DNA from: Caldithrix sp.
GTDB taxonomy: Bacteria; KSB1; UBA2214; DYKH01
Assembly: GCA_020722685.1 (NCBI GenBank)
Contig: DYKH01000117.1
Coordinates: 1 to 16,796, forward strand
DNA length: 16,796 nt
Direction of reading: 5' to 3'
Shown here: positions 8,290-16,226 of the stretch, piece after piece
How the letters are laid out: every line of letters starts with the position of its first letter
How positions within the stretch are numbered: position 1 is the stretch's first letter
Program-made: the position numbers and the translations under genes
Notes under the pieces: model-generated
Databases searched by the model: none
Seen by the model: only the letters and a program-made list of their open reading frames with translations
Told to the model about the DNA's origin: nothing

Positions 8290-9068
8290 GATTCTACAAC
8301 TCCTTTATCCGAACCTAACGCCCGCCGGAATTCCACTTCCGCTTTGTTATTCAAGACACCAATACGATCCGGTGTCAGGTTGTAATAGTAACCCAATTCA
8401 GCCGCCAGCCCATACTGGAGGGCCTGTAGCCAATTCGAGGCAATGTAAACCTCCGTTCCGGTATACTGATCCTGCCCGGTTAGAACCGCAGTAAATAGCA
8501 GAATCAAGTCAGAATAATCCGGGGTCGGCCAAAAATGAAACTCCGCCTGCGGACCGGGTTGGATGAAAATTTTTGTGGGAATCCCCAACTCCGCCGGGTC
8601 GAGAGCAAAAAATTCCTCTCGCCCGACAATATCCAGAAAGTTCACCGTTCCTGCCTGGAGAATCCGGGGATTTGCAATTTCGGACATGTAAGAAGTTCCC
8701 CCGGAAAGAAAAAGTCGGTTGGGGGCTGTATATGATGTATCAACTGCCCAAGCTACTGTGCTTGTGATATTCGTTGTCGACGCCCAGAAATTCCGCCAGT
8801 TAGCCCCGGCACCAGGCTCATCGTTGGTCGTGGAATAATGCGGACGGATGCAAACGTACGTAGTCCCGTTATGAAGAACGTAATTTTCCAGGGACATCGT
8901 ATATTGCTGATCGTGCAGATTAAACAGATCAACTCCGCGATTTCTCCATGTCCCCAGCAAGACATTGAGAGAAACGAGCGCTTGCGCCATGTCGTCCGAG
9001 GTTGGTTTGTCCCCTCTCCCGGCAAGCTGGAGCGCCCTGGTTAATAGGGAATTGACTGACATGTTCAT
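8265..9068 (-). CDS. Head-tail connector / tail accessory protein, P22 gp4 (T7 gp11) type
   Basis: The protein has 267 aa. ATG 9068 has AGGGGG five bases upstream; ATG 9062 is an alternative. The N-terminal helix pair (SLLTRALQLAGRG, DDMAQALVSLNVLLGTWRNRG), the FLDIVGREEFFAL segment, GIPTKIFIQPGPQAEFHFWPTPD and the C-terminal SNWLQALQYGLAAELGYYYN follow the pattern of gp4-type connectors, which attach below the portal and start the tail. Between residues about 64 and 97 there is an insert, LHNGTTYVCIRPHYS then EPGAGANWRNFWA, resembling small aromatic carbohydrate-binding (CBM5/12-like) modules; I know similar inserts in other phage connector-type proteins. The gene begins just after a terminator hairpin that separates it from the capsid module. 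Confidence 0.82.
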   Translation of the reverse strand: MNMSVNSLLTRALQLAGRGDKPTSDDMAQALVSLNVLLGTWRNRGVDLFNLHDQQYTMSLENYVLHNGTTYVCIRPHYSTTNDEPGAGANWRNFWASTTNITSTVAWAVDTSYTAPNRLFLSGGTSYMSEIANPRILQAGTVNFLDIVGREEFFALDPAELGIPTKIFIQPGPQAEFHFWPTPDYSDLILLFTAVLTGQDQYTGTEVYIASNWLQALQYGLAAELGYYYNLTPDRIGVLNNKAEVEFRRALGSDKGVVESCHVDPCY

Positions 9069-9097
9069 GTGAACCCCCTAAAACAACCCCTTTATGG

Positions 9098-9129
9098 AAA
9101 AGGGGGGACGGGAGAACCCCGTCCCCCCT
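9098..9129 (-). terminator. Rho-independent-type terminator after the capsid/decoration genes
   Basis: A perfect 11-bp stem (GGGGGGACGGG paired with CCCGTCCCCCC, 9102-9112 and 9118-9128) encloses a 5-base loop. On the minus strand it is followed by TTTT (9101-9098). It lies 27 bases after the decoration-protein stop and before the connector SD. A second hairpin (CCCCTTT with AAAGGGG, 9087-9093 and 9099-9105) uses the distal bases of the same stem and is mutually exclusive with it. The T-tract is short, so termination may be partial. Confidence 0.7.
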
Positions 9130-9155
9130 CGATCTGTAGGGGTCAGACAACCGGA

Positions 9156-9584
9156 TCAGAGACCCTGGTCAGACACGAAGTAATCGCAGAAGAACGTGCC
9201 CTTGAAGGTCGTTGCGGCTGCCGCGCCGGCCGTCGCCCGGAGAGTCCCATCGGCACTGAGCATGGCGGTCGTGAAGCCACCGGTTGCGCCCGCAGCGGTA
9301 ACGGCCACCTGGAGAGCGGCGCTCAGATTGGTAGCAGGAAGCCCGGTGATAACCGTGCTACCGCCAACAACGACGTCGAGACCCCAGGTGAGCGTAGGCT
9401 GCGGAGTGTTACAGATGAAACCGAGACGAACGGGAACCGCGCCCTTCGGCAACCGAAGCACGTCGATCGTATCGCCTGAAGCAACATTCTCCAGAGTAGT
9501 ATCGACGTACTTCTCGAAGTGCACAACATCCGTGCCAAGACGGCGACCGGCGGGAAGAGTCAGGAACGTAGTGGAATTAGCCAT
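9156..9584 (-). CDS. Putative capsid decoration / head protein
   Basis: The protein has 142 aa from ATG 9584 with AAGGAG eight bases upstream; that SD overlaps the stop of the capsid gene. It contains ENVASGDTIDVLRLPKGAVPVRLGF, a pattern I associate with small beta-rich head or decoration proteins that follow major capsid genes in many tailed phages. The rest is Ala/Gly/Thr-rich with predicted beta strands and no enzyme motif. Small size, strong SD, and position directly after the capsid gene and before the terminator suggest it is made in high amounts with the capsid protein. The precise family is not certain; a head-fibre or minor capsid role is possible. Confidence 0.75.
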   Translation of the reverse strand: MANSTTFLTLPAGRRLGTDVVHFEKYVDTTLENVASGDTIDVLRLPKGAVPVRLGFICNTPQPTLTWGLDVVVGGSTVITGLPATNLSAALQVAVTAAGATGGFTTAMLSADGTLRATAGAAAATTFKGTFFCDYFVSDQGL

Positions 9585-9596
9585 TGCCTTTACTCC

Positions 9597-10604
9597 TTAC
9601 CGGACGTTGGCGGTGCGCCCGGTGATGCGGGTATCCGCCGTATAAATGGAAAGAGAACCGAAGTCGTGGGAATTGAACTGGGGTTTAGCGCACTTGGCGG
9701 TCATACGCCAGCAATACCCCTTGAATTCCTCGTAGTCCTCGTCCTCTTCCACAATGGAGGGCCGCTCACCCCATGCCCACACAAGAGCCTGAGCACCGAG
9801 CAGGAGGGAATGGCTGTAGGGCACGTTGCCACCGGCCCCGCCGTTCGAGTAGATCCGAAGGTTATCGTGGTCGTGAATGACAACGCCGTCCCAAACCCCG
9901 ACCATGCCAGAGAAGAGCGGGTTGTTTGACCCCTTCTCGGCGGCTTCCCGCTGGGCCTGCATAAACTCCGAATTACGTTTCAGGTCATAAATCTGATCCG
10001 GAGAACACAGCAGGACAAGGTAGTTTTTCCCGTCCACCTTGACGGGACGGAGTGGAACAATGTCCGCTGACCGACGACTAAGAGCCAGAGCTTTCGTCTT
10101 GGAAATAAGAGCCGGAGTCAGCAGATCGGCGGTTGTCAGGGTGGCAGTGGAAGTTGCCGTACCCGCGTAGATCGCGTCAGTAGGGGTCGCGGCCAGGCAA
10201 TCAAACATCATCTGGTCGATCTGTTCGGAACCCCAATCAACCAGAGCACTGCGGATTTCGGAAGGGATATCCCCAACAAACCGCTGGCGGGTAAGCGCGC
10301 CATCATCCATGATGGGATAGCGGTACCGCTCCAAAGTAAGGTTGAAGGAATAGAACGACAGGCGATCTTCTTTCCCTTTAGCGGTCGCGTTACCGAGAAT
10401 GGGAGAGCCGGTGACACGGGTGCGAAGGCCAAAGGTCATGGTCTCGCCCTTCTGCTTCGTGAAGTCCTCCTTCACAAAGACAATGTTATCCTCCCCACCC
10501 ATAAACCGAGTGAAGTAGGCTTTCTTGACGGTATCAAGGAAGAGCTTGCGCTGGACAATGACCGGCGCAAGCGCATGACCAGTGGGAATTTCAGTATGGG
10601 CCAT
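9597..10604 (-). CDS. Major capsid protein, N4-gp56 / DUF4043 type
   Basis: The protein has 335 aa from ATG 10604 with AAGGAG eleven bases upstream. It carries the layout of N4-gp56/DUF4043-type major capsid proteins. There is an N-terminal arm ending VQRKLFLDTVKKAYFTRFMG, then QKGETMTFGLRTRVTG (about 51-66), LTLERYRYPIMDDGALTRQRF (about 89-108) and a helix ALVDWGSEQIDQMMFDCLA. Later come KNYLVLLCSPDQIYDLKRN and HDHDNLRIYSN, typical of the HK97-fold P and A domains. It follows the scaffold gene by 18 bases and precedes the decoration gene, the standard head-assembly order. This identification is among the more secure ones; the exact subfamily would need a profile search. Confidence 0.87.
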   Translation of the reverse strand: MAHTEIPTGHALAPVIVQRKLFLDTVKKAYFTRFMGGEDNIVFVKEDFTKQKGETMTFGLRTRVTGSPILGNATAKGKEDRLSFYSFNLTLERYRYPIMDDGALTRQRFVGDIPSEIRSALVDWGSEQIDQMMFDCLAATPTDAIYAGTATSTATLTTADLLTPALISKTKALALSRRSADIVPLRPVKVDGKNYLVLLCSPDQIYDLKRNSEFMQAQREAAEKGSNNPLFSGMVGVWDGVVIHDHDNLRIYSNGGAGGNVPYSHSLLLGAQALVWAWGERPSIVEEDEDYEEFKGYCWRMTAKCAKPQFNSHDFGSLSIYTADTRITGRTANVR

Positions 10605-10622
10605 TGGTCCCTACACTCCTTT

Positions 10623-11462
10623 TCAACGTTTTCGATGGTACCTTTCGAGCTCAGCGTAAAGCTTGTCAATCTCGTCAGGCGTCATTCTGTCAATATCGTC
10701 CTCGGTGTAATCCTCGAACGACTTGGCCGCCTTGGCGGCTGGGGCGGACGAAACGGCGGGCTTTCCCCTACTGGCAGTCTGGACCTTATGCGCAAGTTCC
10801 GCAGGGCGTTTCTCGGCATCGGCCAGTTTTGCCTTGAGCGCGTTATACTCCCGGGTAAGAGCCAACCGCTTCAACATCTGGAACAGCACAGGAGGCGCGA
10901 ATGTTCCAATAGGGTCTTTCTGGAACTGGGCTACGACTTCTTCCGGGGCACCATCGGCCTTCATCAGCTCAACCATCTCCGGGGCGGCCTTGTCAAAGTC
11001 CTTATCCCATTGGTAGACGGCTTTTCGGATAGCTTCACGATTCTCCGAAACGAGCCTGGCATCTTCTTCCTCGGATTCCGCCTCTTTTTCCCGGACTTCC
11101 CGCAGAAGTTTTTTGGTCGCGGCTACAGGGTCCGCGACGAATTCATCGGGTTTGACCGTTGTCTCCACATCAGGAACGGCCTGCCGCACTTTCTTACGAA
11201 GAAGTCCGATCTCCGCGTTACGCTGGACGATAAAAGCCTCTTTGTCCTGGACTTGTTTTTCCAAGCGCTTATTGGCTTCTTCAAGTTCAGCCAATCGCTT
11301 CAAAATATCCGGCTCAGGAGATTTTGGCTTTTCATCCGGGGACGTCGAGGACTTTTCGTCCATCGGTTTGTCGCCCTCCGCCATGACTTCGCCCAGCATG
11401 GCATCAAGTTCTTCGGAGGTCTTGCCATCCAGTTCCATCTGTTTGTCAATGATCTTGGGCAT
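10623..11462 (-). CDS. Putative capsid scaffolding protein
   Basis: The protein has 279 aa from ATG 11462, with AAAGGA 12 bases upstream. A GTG at 11513 would add 17 Pro/Arg-rich residues without a good SD, so the ATG is preferred. The protein is acidic and highly charged, with a long predicted coiled coil from ILKRLAELEEANKRLEKQVQDKEAFI (about residues 78-103) and further helical segments to the end. It is Lys/Glu-rich throughout and ends in a basic YHRKR. Charged, helical composition, lack of enzyme motifs and a position between portal and major capsid are the usual marks of phage scaffolds, which guide procapsid assembly and then leave. Scaffolds diverge fast, so this rests on composition and position. 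Confidence 0.8.
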   Translation of the reverse strand: MPKIIDKQMELDGKTSEELDAMLGEVMAEGDKPMDEKSSTSPDEKPKSPEPDILKRLAELEEANKRLEKQVQDKEAFIVQRNAEIGLLRKKVRQAVPDVETTVKPDEFVADPVAATKKLLREVREKEAESEEEDARLVSENREAIRKAVYQWDKDFDKAAPEMVELMKADGAPEEVVAQFQKDPIGTFAPPVLFQMLKRLALTREYNALKAKLADAEKRPAELAHKVQTASRGKPAVSSAPAAKAAKSFEDYTEDDIDRMTPDEIDKLYAELERYHRKR

Positions 11463-11553
11463 TATTCTGTTCCGTCCTTTCGGAGTGTTCGGATCGGCCG
11501 GATTTCTCCGCACCTACTTGTAGAATACGCAGTATTTCTCGAAAAGTCAAGAA

Positions 11554-13650
11554 TCACCGGGGGCCCATCCCACCACCCCCTTGTCCAGGCGCAGGGAGTC
11601 CCGGTCCTCGGGTATCCGGCCCCTTCGCAATCTGGGTTTTAAGAATCTCCGTATTGTACTTGCGGTTCTCCGCCGCAATCGCTTCTTGTTTTGATTGCTC
11701 AATGGCCCGCATGATTTTTTCTTTTCCGGGCACAGCAGCAGTCGCCAGAAGGGCTTCCGGCGGAATGGGCACACCGTTACGCTGCATTTCCATCATAAGT
11801 TGCAGGTTGGCCATCTGCGTTGTCGCGCTTGCACCGGATTCCCCAACCGCCACGTCGTAAGCCAAAAGATCAGCGTCTTGCAACCGACGAACAAGTTCCT
11901 GGTAGATTGCCTGGTTATTCGGATCAACCAACTGTTTGTTTAGATACACTTCCTCCGCTGCGGCCTGATCCATCACCAATCGGGCAATGCGCTCCGGACT
12001 GTCTTTGTAGCGGCGTTGAATCCACAAAAGAATCTGTCGACCCAATTCACGTTTGAGCCGACTCATGTTGTCGAACAAATACTCATTGCCAATCAGTGCC
12101 TGCCTCTGCTTGTGCAGAATGGCCACACCGGACTCCTGACCAGTAGCGGCACCAAGTAGTTCCATATTCACGTTGGTCACTTCCCGGAACGACTTCAAGG
12201 ATTCAAGTTCCAGGTTGACCAAACCGGGATCAAGCCGTCCGTTCTCGACTTTTTGTGGTGCCCGGCCGATATCATTGACTTTCACCACAAAGCCGGCGGA
12301 AGACACGTCCCTCTTGAACTGTTCAAACTCGGCTCGACCCCGGAACATGTTCTCTTCCACAAACCAACCATTGTTGATGGCCGTATTCACGATATCGGTC
12401 ATTTGCGACCGACGCTTATTCATCTCCCTTTGGGGGTCTTTCGCTCGTTCGATCTTCCCTTCAAACTTGCTTCCCCGCTTGTAAGCGTACGCAGAAAGCA
12501 CGGAAAAACTTGGCCCGGTGGCATTGGGGGCAACGGGCAAGTCGGGGATAACGTCAGACACCAGCACGGCCCCGACCAGGACAGTTTTGCGGATTCGATG
12601 AACGCGCCTTTCGATAATGTCGAACGGCAGACCATCGAATTTACGAAACTGCTTCGGGACAGCTTCCTCCGACACCACGAACCCGGTCGCCGAATCCATG
12701 TATACCTTGACATTGCGGTAGACTTTTTCCTCACACTCCATGTACCGAACCTGTTTGGTGTGATCGTTGACAAACAGGCCGGGTCGCAAGCCCTGGTTTA
12801 AATCCGAAGTATCCTTCGGCCCGGACAATGCCCCAAACTCATCCGCGCCAAGAGCGATCGCGGCGGCTTTTTCCGGGTACATTTTCTGTGCTTGACGACT
12901 CGAAATCCACTTCCAACGAAACATGTAATCCATGTCGCTCTGATCCCGCCGAATGTGCGGCCCACACAGAATCATGTCCCATGGAACATGCCGGATTCGC
13001 AGGAAACCCCGGATATCCGTGTCCGTCTCGTCAAAAAATTCAATGCTTCCCCGCCCGACAGCAATCTCATCTTCAAAGGCGGCTACTTCTTCGTAATCGT
13101 AATCATTCGCCGTAAGAATCTGTTTCGCCACCTGCGTCAGGACATCTGCGATCATCTGGTCCCCGTTCTCGATAGGGAAATACCGAATGTCCATACGATT
13201 CTGGCGAAAAATTCCAGACAACGTTTCCACCATAGGGGCGCACTGATTGATTGTCAGCACCGCCCGTTTCTTCTCAGCCAACTCCGCCGCCTGGGTCGAA
13301 TCCCATTGATCTCCTTCGAGAAATCTGATAGATTCCTGGCCTTTCTCGATACTATCCCGCTCAAAATCCCAAGCTTCCTGGAATTGAGCCAACTTACGAG
13401 CGATGACTTCGTTTTCCGGCTCATCAAGCTCTGTTTCCGTCTCGGCTTCGGGCAACGGCACCACCGCGTGCGTATGCCCGTTCACTTCGTCCAGAACAAT
13501 TCCGGGTGGCTGCCCAGGTTCCCTGGTGGCCATACCACCGTGCTGATGACCTTTAGCGATTGACGTGATAAGCCGCCCGTCGGCGGATGCGTACACAAGA
13601 TGAGCATGTTTTTGCCGGCCTTCGCCCGAATAATCCGCCAAAAGCAGCAT
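11554..13650 (-). CDS. Portal protein, P22 gp1 type, with N-terminal HxH-rich extension
   Basis: The protein has 698 aa from ATG 13650, placed right after the large-terminase stop with GGGG about eight bases upstream. The frame is open further into the terminase gene to 13749, but that start lacks support. The portal forms the dodecameric ring through which DNA is packaged and ejected. Family marks are RAVLTINQCAPMVETLSGIFRQNR (about 123-146), AKDPQREMNKRRSQMTDIVN, SGVAILHKQRQALIGNEYLFDN, YDVAVGESGASATTQMANLQLMMEM and a disordered Gly/Pro-rich C-terminus; length is close to that of P22 gp1. Residues 1-65 form an extension with three HxH motifs (15-17, 35-37, 59-61) and GHQHGG and NGHTHAV segments, not part of the core portal and possibly metal-binding. 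A 91-base gap separates it from the scaffold start. Confidence 0.88.
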   Translation of the reverse strand: MLLLADYSGEGRQKHAHLVYASADGRLITSIAKGHQHGGMATREPGQPPGIVLDEVNGHTHAVVPLPEAETETELDEPENEVIARKLAQFQEAWDFERDSIEKGQESIRFLEGDQWDSTQAAELAEKKRAVLTINQCAPMVETLSGIFRQNRMDIRYFPIENGDQMIADVLTQVAKQILTANDYDYEEVAAFEDEIAVGRGSIEFFDETDTDIRGFLRIRHVPWDMILCGPHIRRDQSDMDYMFRWKWISSRQAQKMYPEKAAAIALGADEFGALSGPKDTSDLNQGLRPGLFVNDHTKQVRYMECEEKVYRNVKVYMDSATGFVVSEEAVPKQFRKFDGLPFDIIERRVHRIRKTVLVGAVLVSDVIPDLPVAPNATGPSFSVLSAYAYKRGSKFEGKIERAKDPQREMNKRRSQMTDIVNTAINNGWFVEENMFRGRAEFEQFKRDVSSAGFVVKVNDIGRAPQKVENGRLDPGLVNLELESLKSFREVTNVNMELLGAATGQESGVAILHKQRQALIGNEYLFDNMSRLKRELGRQILLWIQRRYKDSPERIARLVMDQAAAEEVYLNKQLVDPNNQAIYQELVRRLQDADLLAYDVAVGESGASATTQMANLQLMMEMQRNGVPIPPEALLATAAVPGKEKIMRAIEQSKQEAIAAENRKYNTEILKTQIAKGPDTRGPGLPAPGQGGGGMGPR

Positions 13651-13651
13651 T

Positions 13652-15208
13652 TCAAACCCCCATCCATCCGAATTTATTGCGATTGAAAGTCCGGGCGCGC
13701 TCTTCCTTCTCCCGGATCTTTTCTTTGCGGGCCAATACCATCGTGGCATCCGCCGCCATAAACGTCAAGACCAACGCATCGGCCTTATTAGGTGACGGCA
13801 TCCCCCTCTTCTTCATCTCGGCCTTCGATTCAACTTTGATCTTACCATTATCTTCCTTGACCTTGTACTTTATTCCGCTTAGTTCCGCCACCAGTTCCGG
13901 GTCAGGACATTTAGCCAGCGAAAGACGATTGTTTTCAAACCGAACTCTGGTTTCCCACCAAAGCTCATCCCGCAATCTGTTGAACTTCTCATTCCGAGCT
14001 GCGCTACCCACATTCACAGGGTACACACCGGGAATACCTAATCGTCGACACTCGTCGTAAACACCAATTCCCAGCCCGATAGCGTCGATGTAAATAGCCT
14101 GGGGTTCCCACTCCGCCGCCCTTGCGCCAATCCAACGGGCTAGTTCGATTGTGTCGTATTTCTTCAGTTCCGTGATCTCATGGACTACTCCACCTTGCCG
14201 GACTAAAATAACCGAAGAGTCCATACCTTGTCGTGCCACATCCACCCCAAACACGATGGGCTCGTTCTTGGGCTCGTCAAATTCAAGCTCCATCGCCGCA
14301 CGGCACCATTCATAAGGTATCAGACTGTCACTGTCCGCTGCCGGGGGTTCGCCCTTCACACTGACCCGGTATTCCTGCGACCCTTCTCCATACTTCTCTT
14401 TCATATACTGGATCTGGGTTTCGGTAATCAAGTCGCTTTCTTCGGCGTCCCAATGAAGATTGATCCAAAACTTCGCTTCGGGTCCGAAATGCGTATCGTA
14501 GGCAAACCCGGATCTTCGTGTCGGGTTCCAAAGCAGAACCACAAAGTTCACCGGATCTGTCAGGGTGGTATCCAACTTCTCAAAAACCGGATCCGGCACA
14601 CCCGATGCCTCGTCTATGACGAACATGGTAAATCGGCCGTGCTTGCCTTGTAGGACTTCAAGCTGCTCGTTGATAGGCGCGTTCGGTCCAACTGAATTAC
14701 AAGTCACGAACCACTCCTTACCGTTGTCCGGATCACTCTTGATTCTGGCACCGGTTGAGAGCAGTTCCAGTTCATCCGCCAGCAGACATACCTTCTCCCC
14801 GTCCACCCGACGACTCTTCCAATGGGACAGTTCGGAAATCAGATTGCTGCGAAGGTTATTCATGGACGGGGCCAACAGATACGTCTTTGACCCGATAAAA
14901 CAAGACAAATACCACCAGATTACAATGCTGGCCGCCGCGTCCTTACCCGTACCTTTACCAGCACGAATCGAAATACCGCGCTTCTTAACCAGCTCTTTCT
15001 CTTCTTCAGTCAACGGCTGGTTCATGTCCACTTTGAACTTGGCACGGACAAGCGCGGAAATGGCGGAAAAAAACTGCTTTTGCTGGTCGTTGGCCTTAAA
15101 TCTGAAAACTTCCTTGGCGAACACGTCTACATCGTCCCGCCACATTGGAAGCTTTCTCAACACGGCCTCCCGGATTTCCTCGCATGTGAGCTTGCGGCGT
15201 TCGCTCAT
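13652..15208 (-). CDS. terL: Terminase large subunit (packaging ATPase and nuclease)
   Basis: The protein has 518 aa from ATG 15208, overlapping the small-terminase stop by four bases (ATGA), so translation is probably coupled; no strong SD is present. It pumps DNA into the procapsid through the portal and cuts the concatemer. ATPase motifs are a Walker A-like AGKGTGKD (83-90, with Asp instead of Ser/Thr after the lysine), a Walker B MFVIDEA (195-201) and LLWNPTR (225-231, coupling motif). The C-terminal RNase H-like nuclease shows the expected acidic residues D323 (VFGVDVARQGMDSS), D375 (IYIDAIGLG) and D477 (NKADALVLT). Length and layout fit P22 gp2-like/Terminase_6-type enzymes, which often use headful packaging. 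The odd Walker A residue may simply be a family variant. Confidence 0.93.
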   Translation of the reverse strand: MSERRKLTCEEIREAVLRKLPMWRDDVDVFAKEVFRFKANDQQKQFFSAISALVRAKFKVDMNQPLTEEEKELVKKRGISIRAGKGTGKDAAASIVIWWYLSCFIGSKTYLLAPSMNNLRSNLISELSHWKSRRVDGEKVCLLADELELLSTGARIKSDPDNGKEWFVTCNSVGPNAPINEQLEVLQGKHGRFTMFVIDEASGVPDPVFEKLDTTLTDPVNFVVLLWNPTRRSGFAYDTHFGPEAKFWINLHWDAEESDLITETQIQYMKEKYGEGSQEYRVSVKGEPPAADSDSLIPYEWCRAAMELEFDEPKNEPIVFGVDVARQGMDSSVILVRQGGVVHEITELKKYDTIELARWIGARAAEWEPQAIYIDAIGLGIGVYDECRRLGIPGVYPVNVGSAARNEKFNRLRDELWWETRVRFENNRLSLAKCPDPELVAELSGIKYKVKEDNGKIKVESKAEMKKRGMPSPNKADALVLTFMAADATMVLARKEKIREKEERARTFNRNKFGWMGV

Positions 15209-15738
15209 TTCAAAAAATCCACGTCCGGGAGCGGCGTCTGCCCGGGCAGATCATCTTTCGCCCGCTTCGGCATAGAGTCACTGACGAGTTGAATCCAGGA
15301 AAGACTCCTCAAACTGATATTCTCTGTTGACTGTTCAGTCAGTAATCTGGCCTTATCCACAAGGATACCCGCCGCCAGAGCCCGCTGAGAAGCAGGAATG
15401 TGCCGCAGTTCAAAATCCGTCATCGTATCGAGACTGGTAATCAACCGTTGCGCCGTCGAAAGACATCGACCGGCGATGTTTTTCTGAATCTCCTTGACCT
15501 TCTCCTGCGTAGTCGGGAGTTCCGGCCGGTCTATTGGTGCCGGTGAAGGCTTCGGCGGTACCGGCGCTTTCTCTTCTTCGGCGAGAAGGCGGGCCCGGTA
15601 AATGTCGATGTAGCGGTTTACAGTTTTGGGATTAATACCCATAGCCGCTGCAACAGCCGAATTAGTGAAGAGTTTGTTCTTCTGAATTACGATTTGTTTC
15701 AAAAGCTCTTCGTTTATTTTCACTTTTCCGATCGGCAT
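15205..15738 (-). CDS. terS: Terminase small subunit (HTH DNA-recognition protein)
   Basis: The protein has 177 aa from ATG 15738; only AGGG lies close upstream, so the SD is weak. Residues about 26-47 (NSAVAAAMGINPKTVNRYIDIY) form a helix-turn-helix like those of small terminases that recognise the packaging site. A Pro-rich linker (about 58-72) leads to a helical C-terminal half likely involved in ring formation and contact with the large subunit. Adjacent overlap with the large-terminase gene supports the assignment strongly. In headful phages the pac site is often within or near this gene; no specific pac sequence could be recognised here. A consensus DnaA-box sequence TTATCCACA lies inside it at 15353-15361, probably by chance. 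Confidence 0.88.
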   Translation of the reverse strand: MPIGKVKINEELLKQIVIQKNKLFTNSAVAAAMGINPKTVNRYIDIYRARLLAEEEKAPVPPKPSPAPIDRPELPTTQEKVKEIQKNIAGRCLSTAQRLITSLDTMTDFELRHIPASQRALAAGILVDKARLLTEQSTENISLRSLSWIQLVSDSMPKRAKDDLPGQTPLPDVDFLK

Positions 15739-15744
15739 ACCCTA

Positions 15745-15773
15745 AGCATACGCCCTGAGAGAGGAAAAAGCAA
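15745..15773 (-). promoter_or_regulatory. Weak candidate promoter for the terminase/late genes
   Basis: On the minus strand TTGCTT (15773-15768) is followed after 17 bases by TATGCT (15750-15745). The -10 ends only six bases before the small-terminase ATG, so transcription from here would be nearly leaderless. Both boxes are poor matches; the true late promoter may lie elsewhere or use another polymerase. Confidence 0.22.
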
Positions 15774-15814
15774 CTAGTTCAGATGAGTAGGCCAAGTGGC
15801 CTTAACCACCCCCA

Positions 15815-15845
15815 CCTAAGACTGGGGCGGCGTCCCGGTCTTAGG
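15815..15845. repeat. 12-bp inverted repeat (hairpin or operator)
   Basis: CCTAAGACTGGG (15815-15826) pairs with CCCGGTCTTAGG (15834-15845) around a 7-base centre, with one G-T wobble. No T-tract follows on either strand, so it does not look like a simple terminator. A smaller inverted repeat GGCCA-AG-TGGCC lies at 15790-15801. Both sit between the terminase genes and the tandem repeats and could be protein-binding or structural sites. Confidence 0.7.
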
Positions 15846-15867
15846 CCACATAACGCGAGAAAAACAA

Positions 15868-15967
15868 CGAAAATCAGCGAAAAGCAAAGCAAAACAGCGA
15901 GAGATCTGGAAGAATGGCGAAAATCAGCGAAAAGCAAAGCAAAACAGCGAGAGATCTGGAAGAATGG
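15868..15967. repeat. Two perfect 50-bp tandem repeats
   Basis: Copies at 15868-15917 and 15918-15967 are identical, begin CGAAAATCAGCGAAAAGCAA and end GGAAGAATGG; a third copy is started by CGAAAA at 15968. The short motif CGAAAATCAG recurs at 16151 and 16161. There are no unique spacers, so this is not a CRISPR array. Iteron-like or recombination origins are possible. Confidence 0.9.
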
Positions 15968-16131
15968 CGAAAACGCTGCCCCGGCCTAGAGCTGCACAAC
16001 AACGAAAACGCTGCCCCGGCCTAGGGCTGCACAACAACGAAAACGCTGCCCTGGCCTAGAGCCGTTCTTAGAGGCTGCCCCGGCCTAGAGCCGTTCTTAG
16101 AGGCTGCCCCGGCCTGGGACTGCACAACAGC
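15968..16131. repeat. Nested 35-bp and 29-bp direct repeats
   Basis: A 35-bp unit starts at 15968, 16003 and 16038; the first two differ at one base and the third diverges after about 27 bases. The shared core GCTGCCCCGGCCTAGAG then repeats with a 29-bp period from 16045, 16074 and 16103, with the tail CCGTTCTTAGAG in the first two. The mixed periods suggest successive slippage or unequal exchange from the same core. Confidence 0.88.
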
Positions 16132-16226
16132 GAAAACGCGAGAAAAACGACGAAAATCAGCGAAAATCAGCGAAAGACAGAGCAAAGCGGCGAAGGAGCC
16201 AAAAGGGCGGCAAAAATCGACGCTGA

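Noticed and set aside
10575..11642. Plus-strand open frame of 355 codons opposite the scaffold gene
   Set aside because: Phe/Leu/Arg-rich antisense of a Lys/Glu-rich coiled-coil gene; no recognisable domain, and it spans two gene boundaries.
13651..13749. Longer portal start inside the large-terminase gene (33 extra residues)
   Set aside because: No SD and a Trp/Lys/Arg-rich extension that is terL sequence in another frame; ATG 13650 right after the terL stop has GGGG at good spacing.
15868..15967. CRISPR array
   Set aside because: The repeats are directly tandem with no unique spacers and no cas genes nearby.
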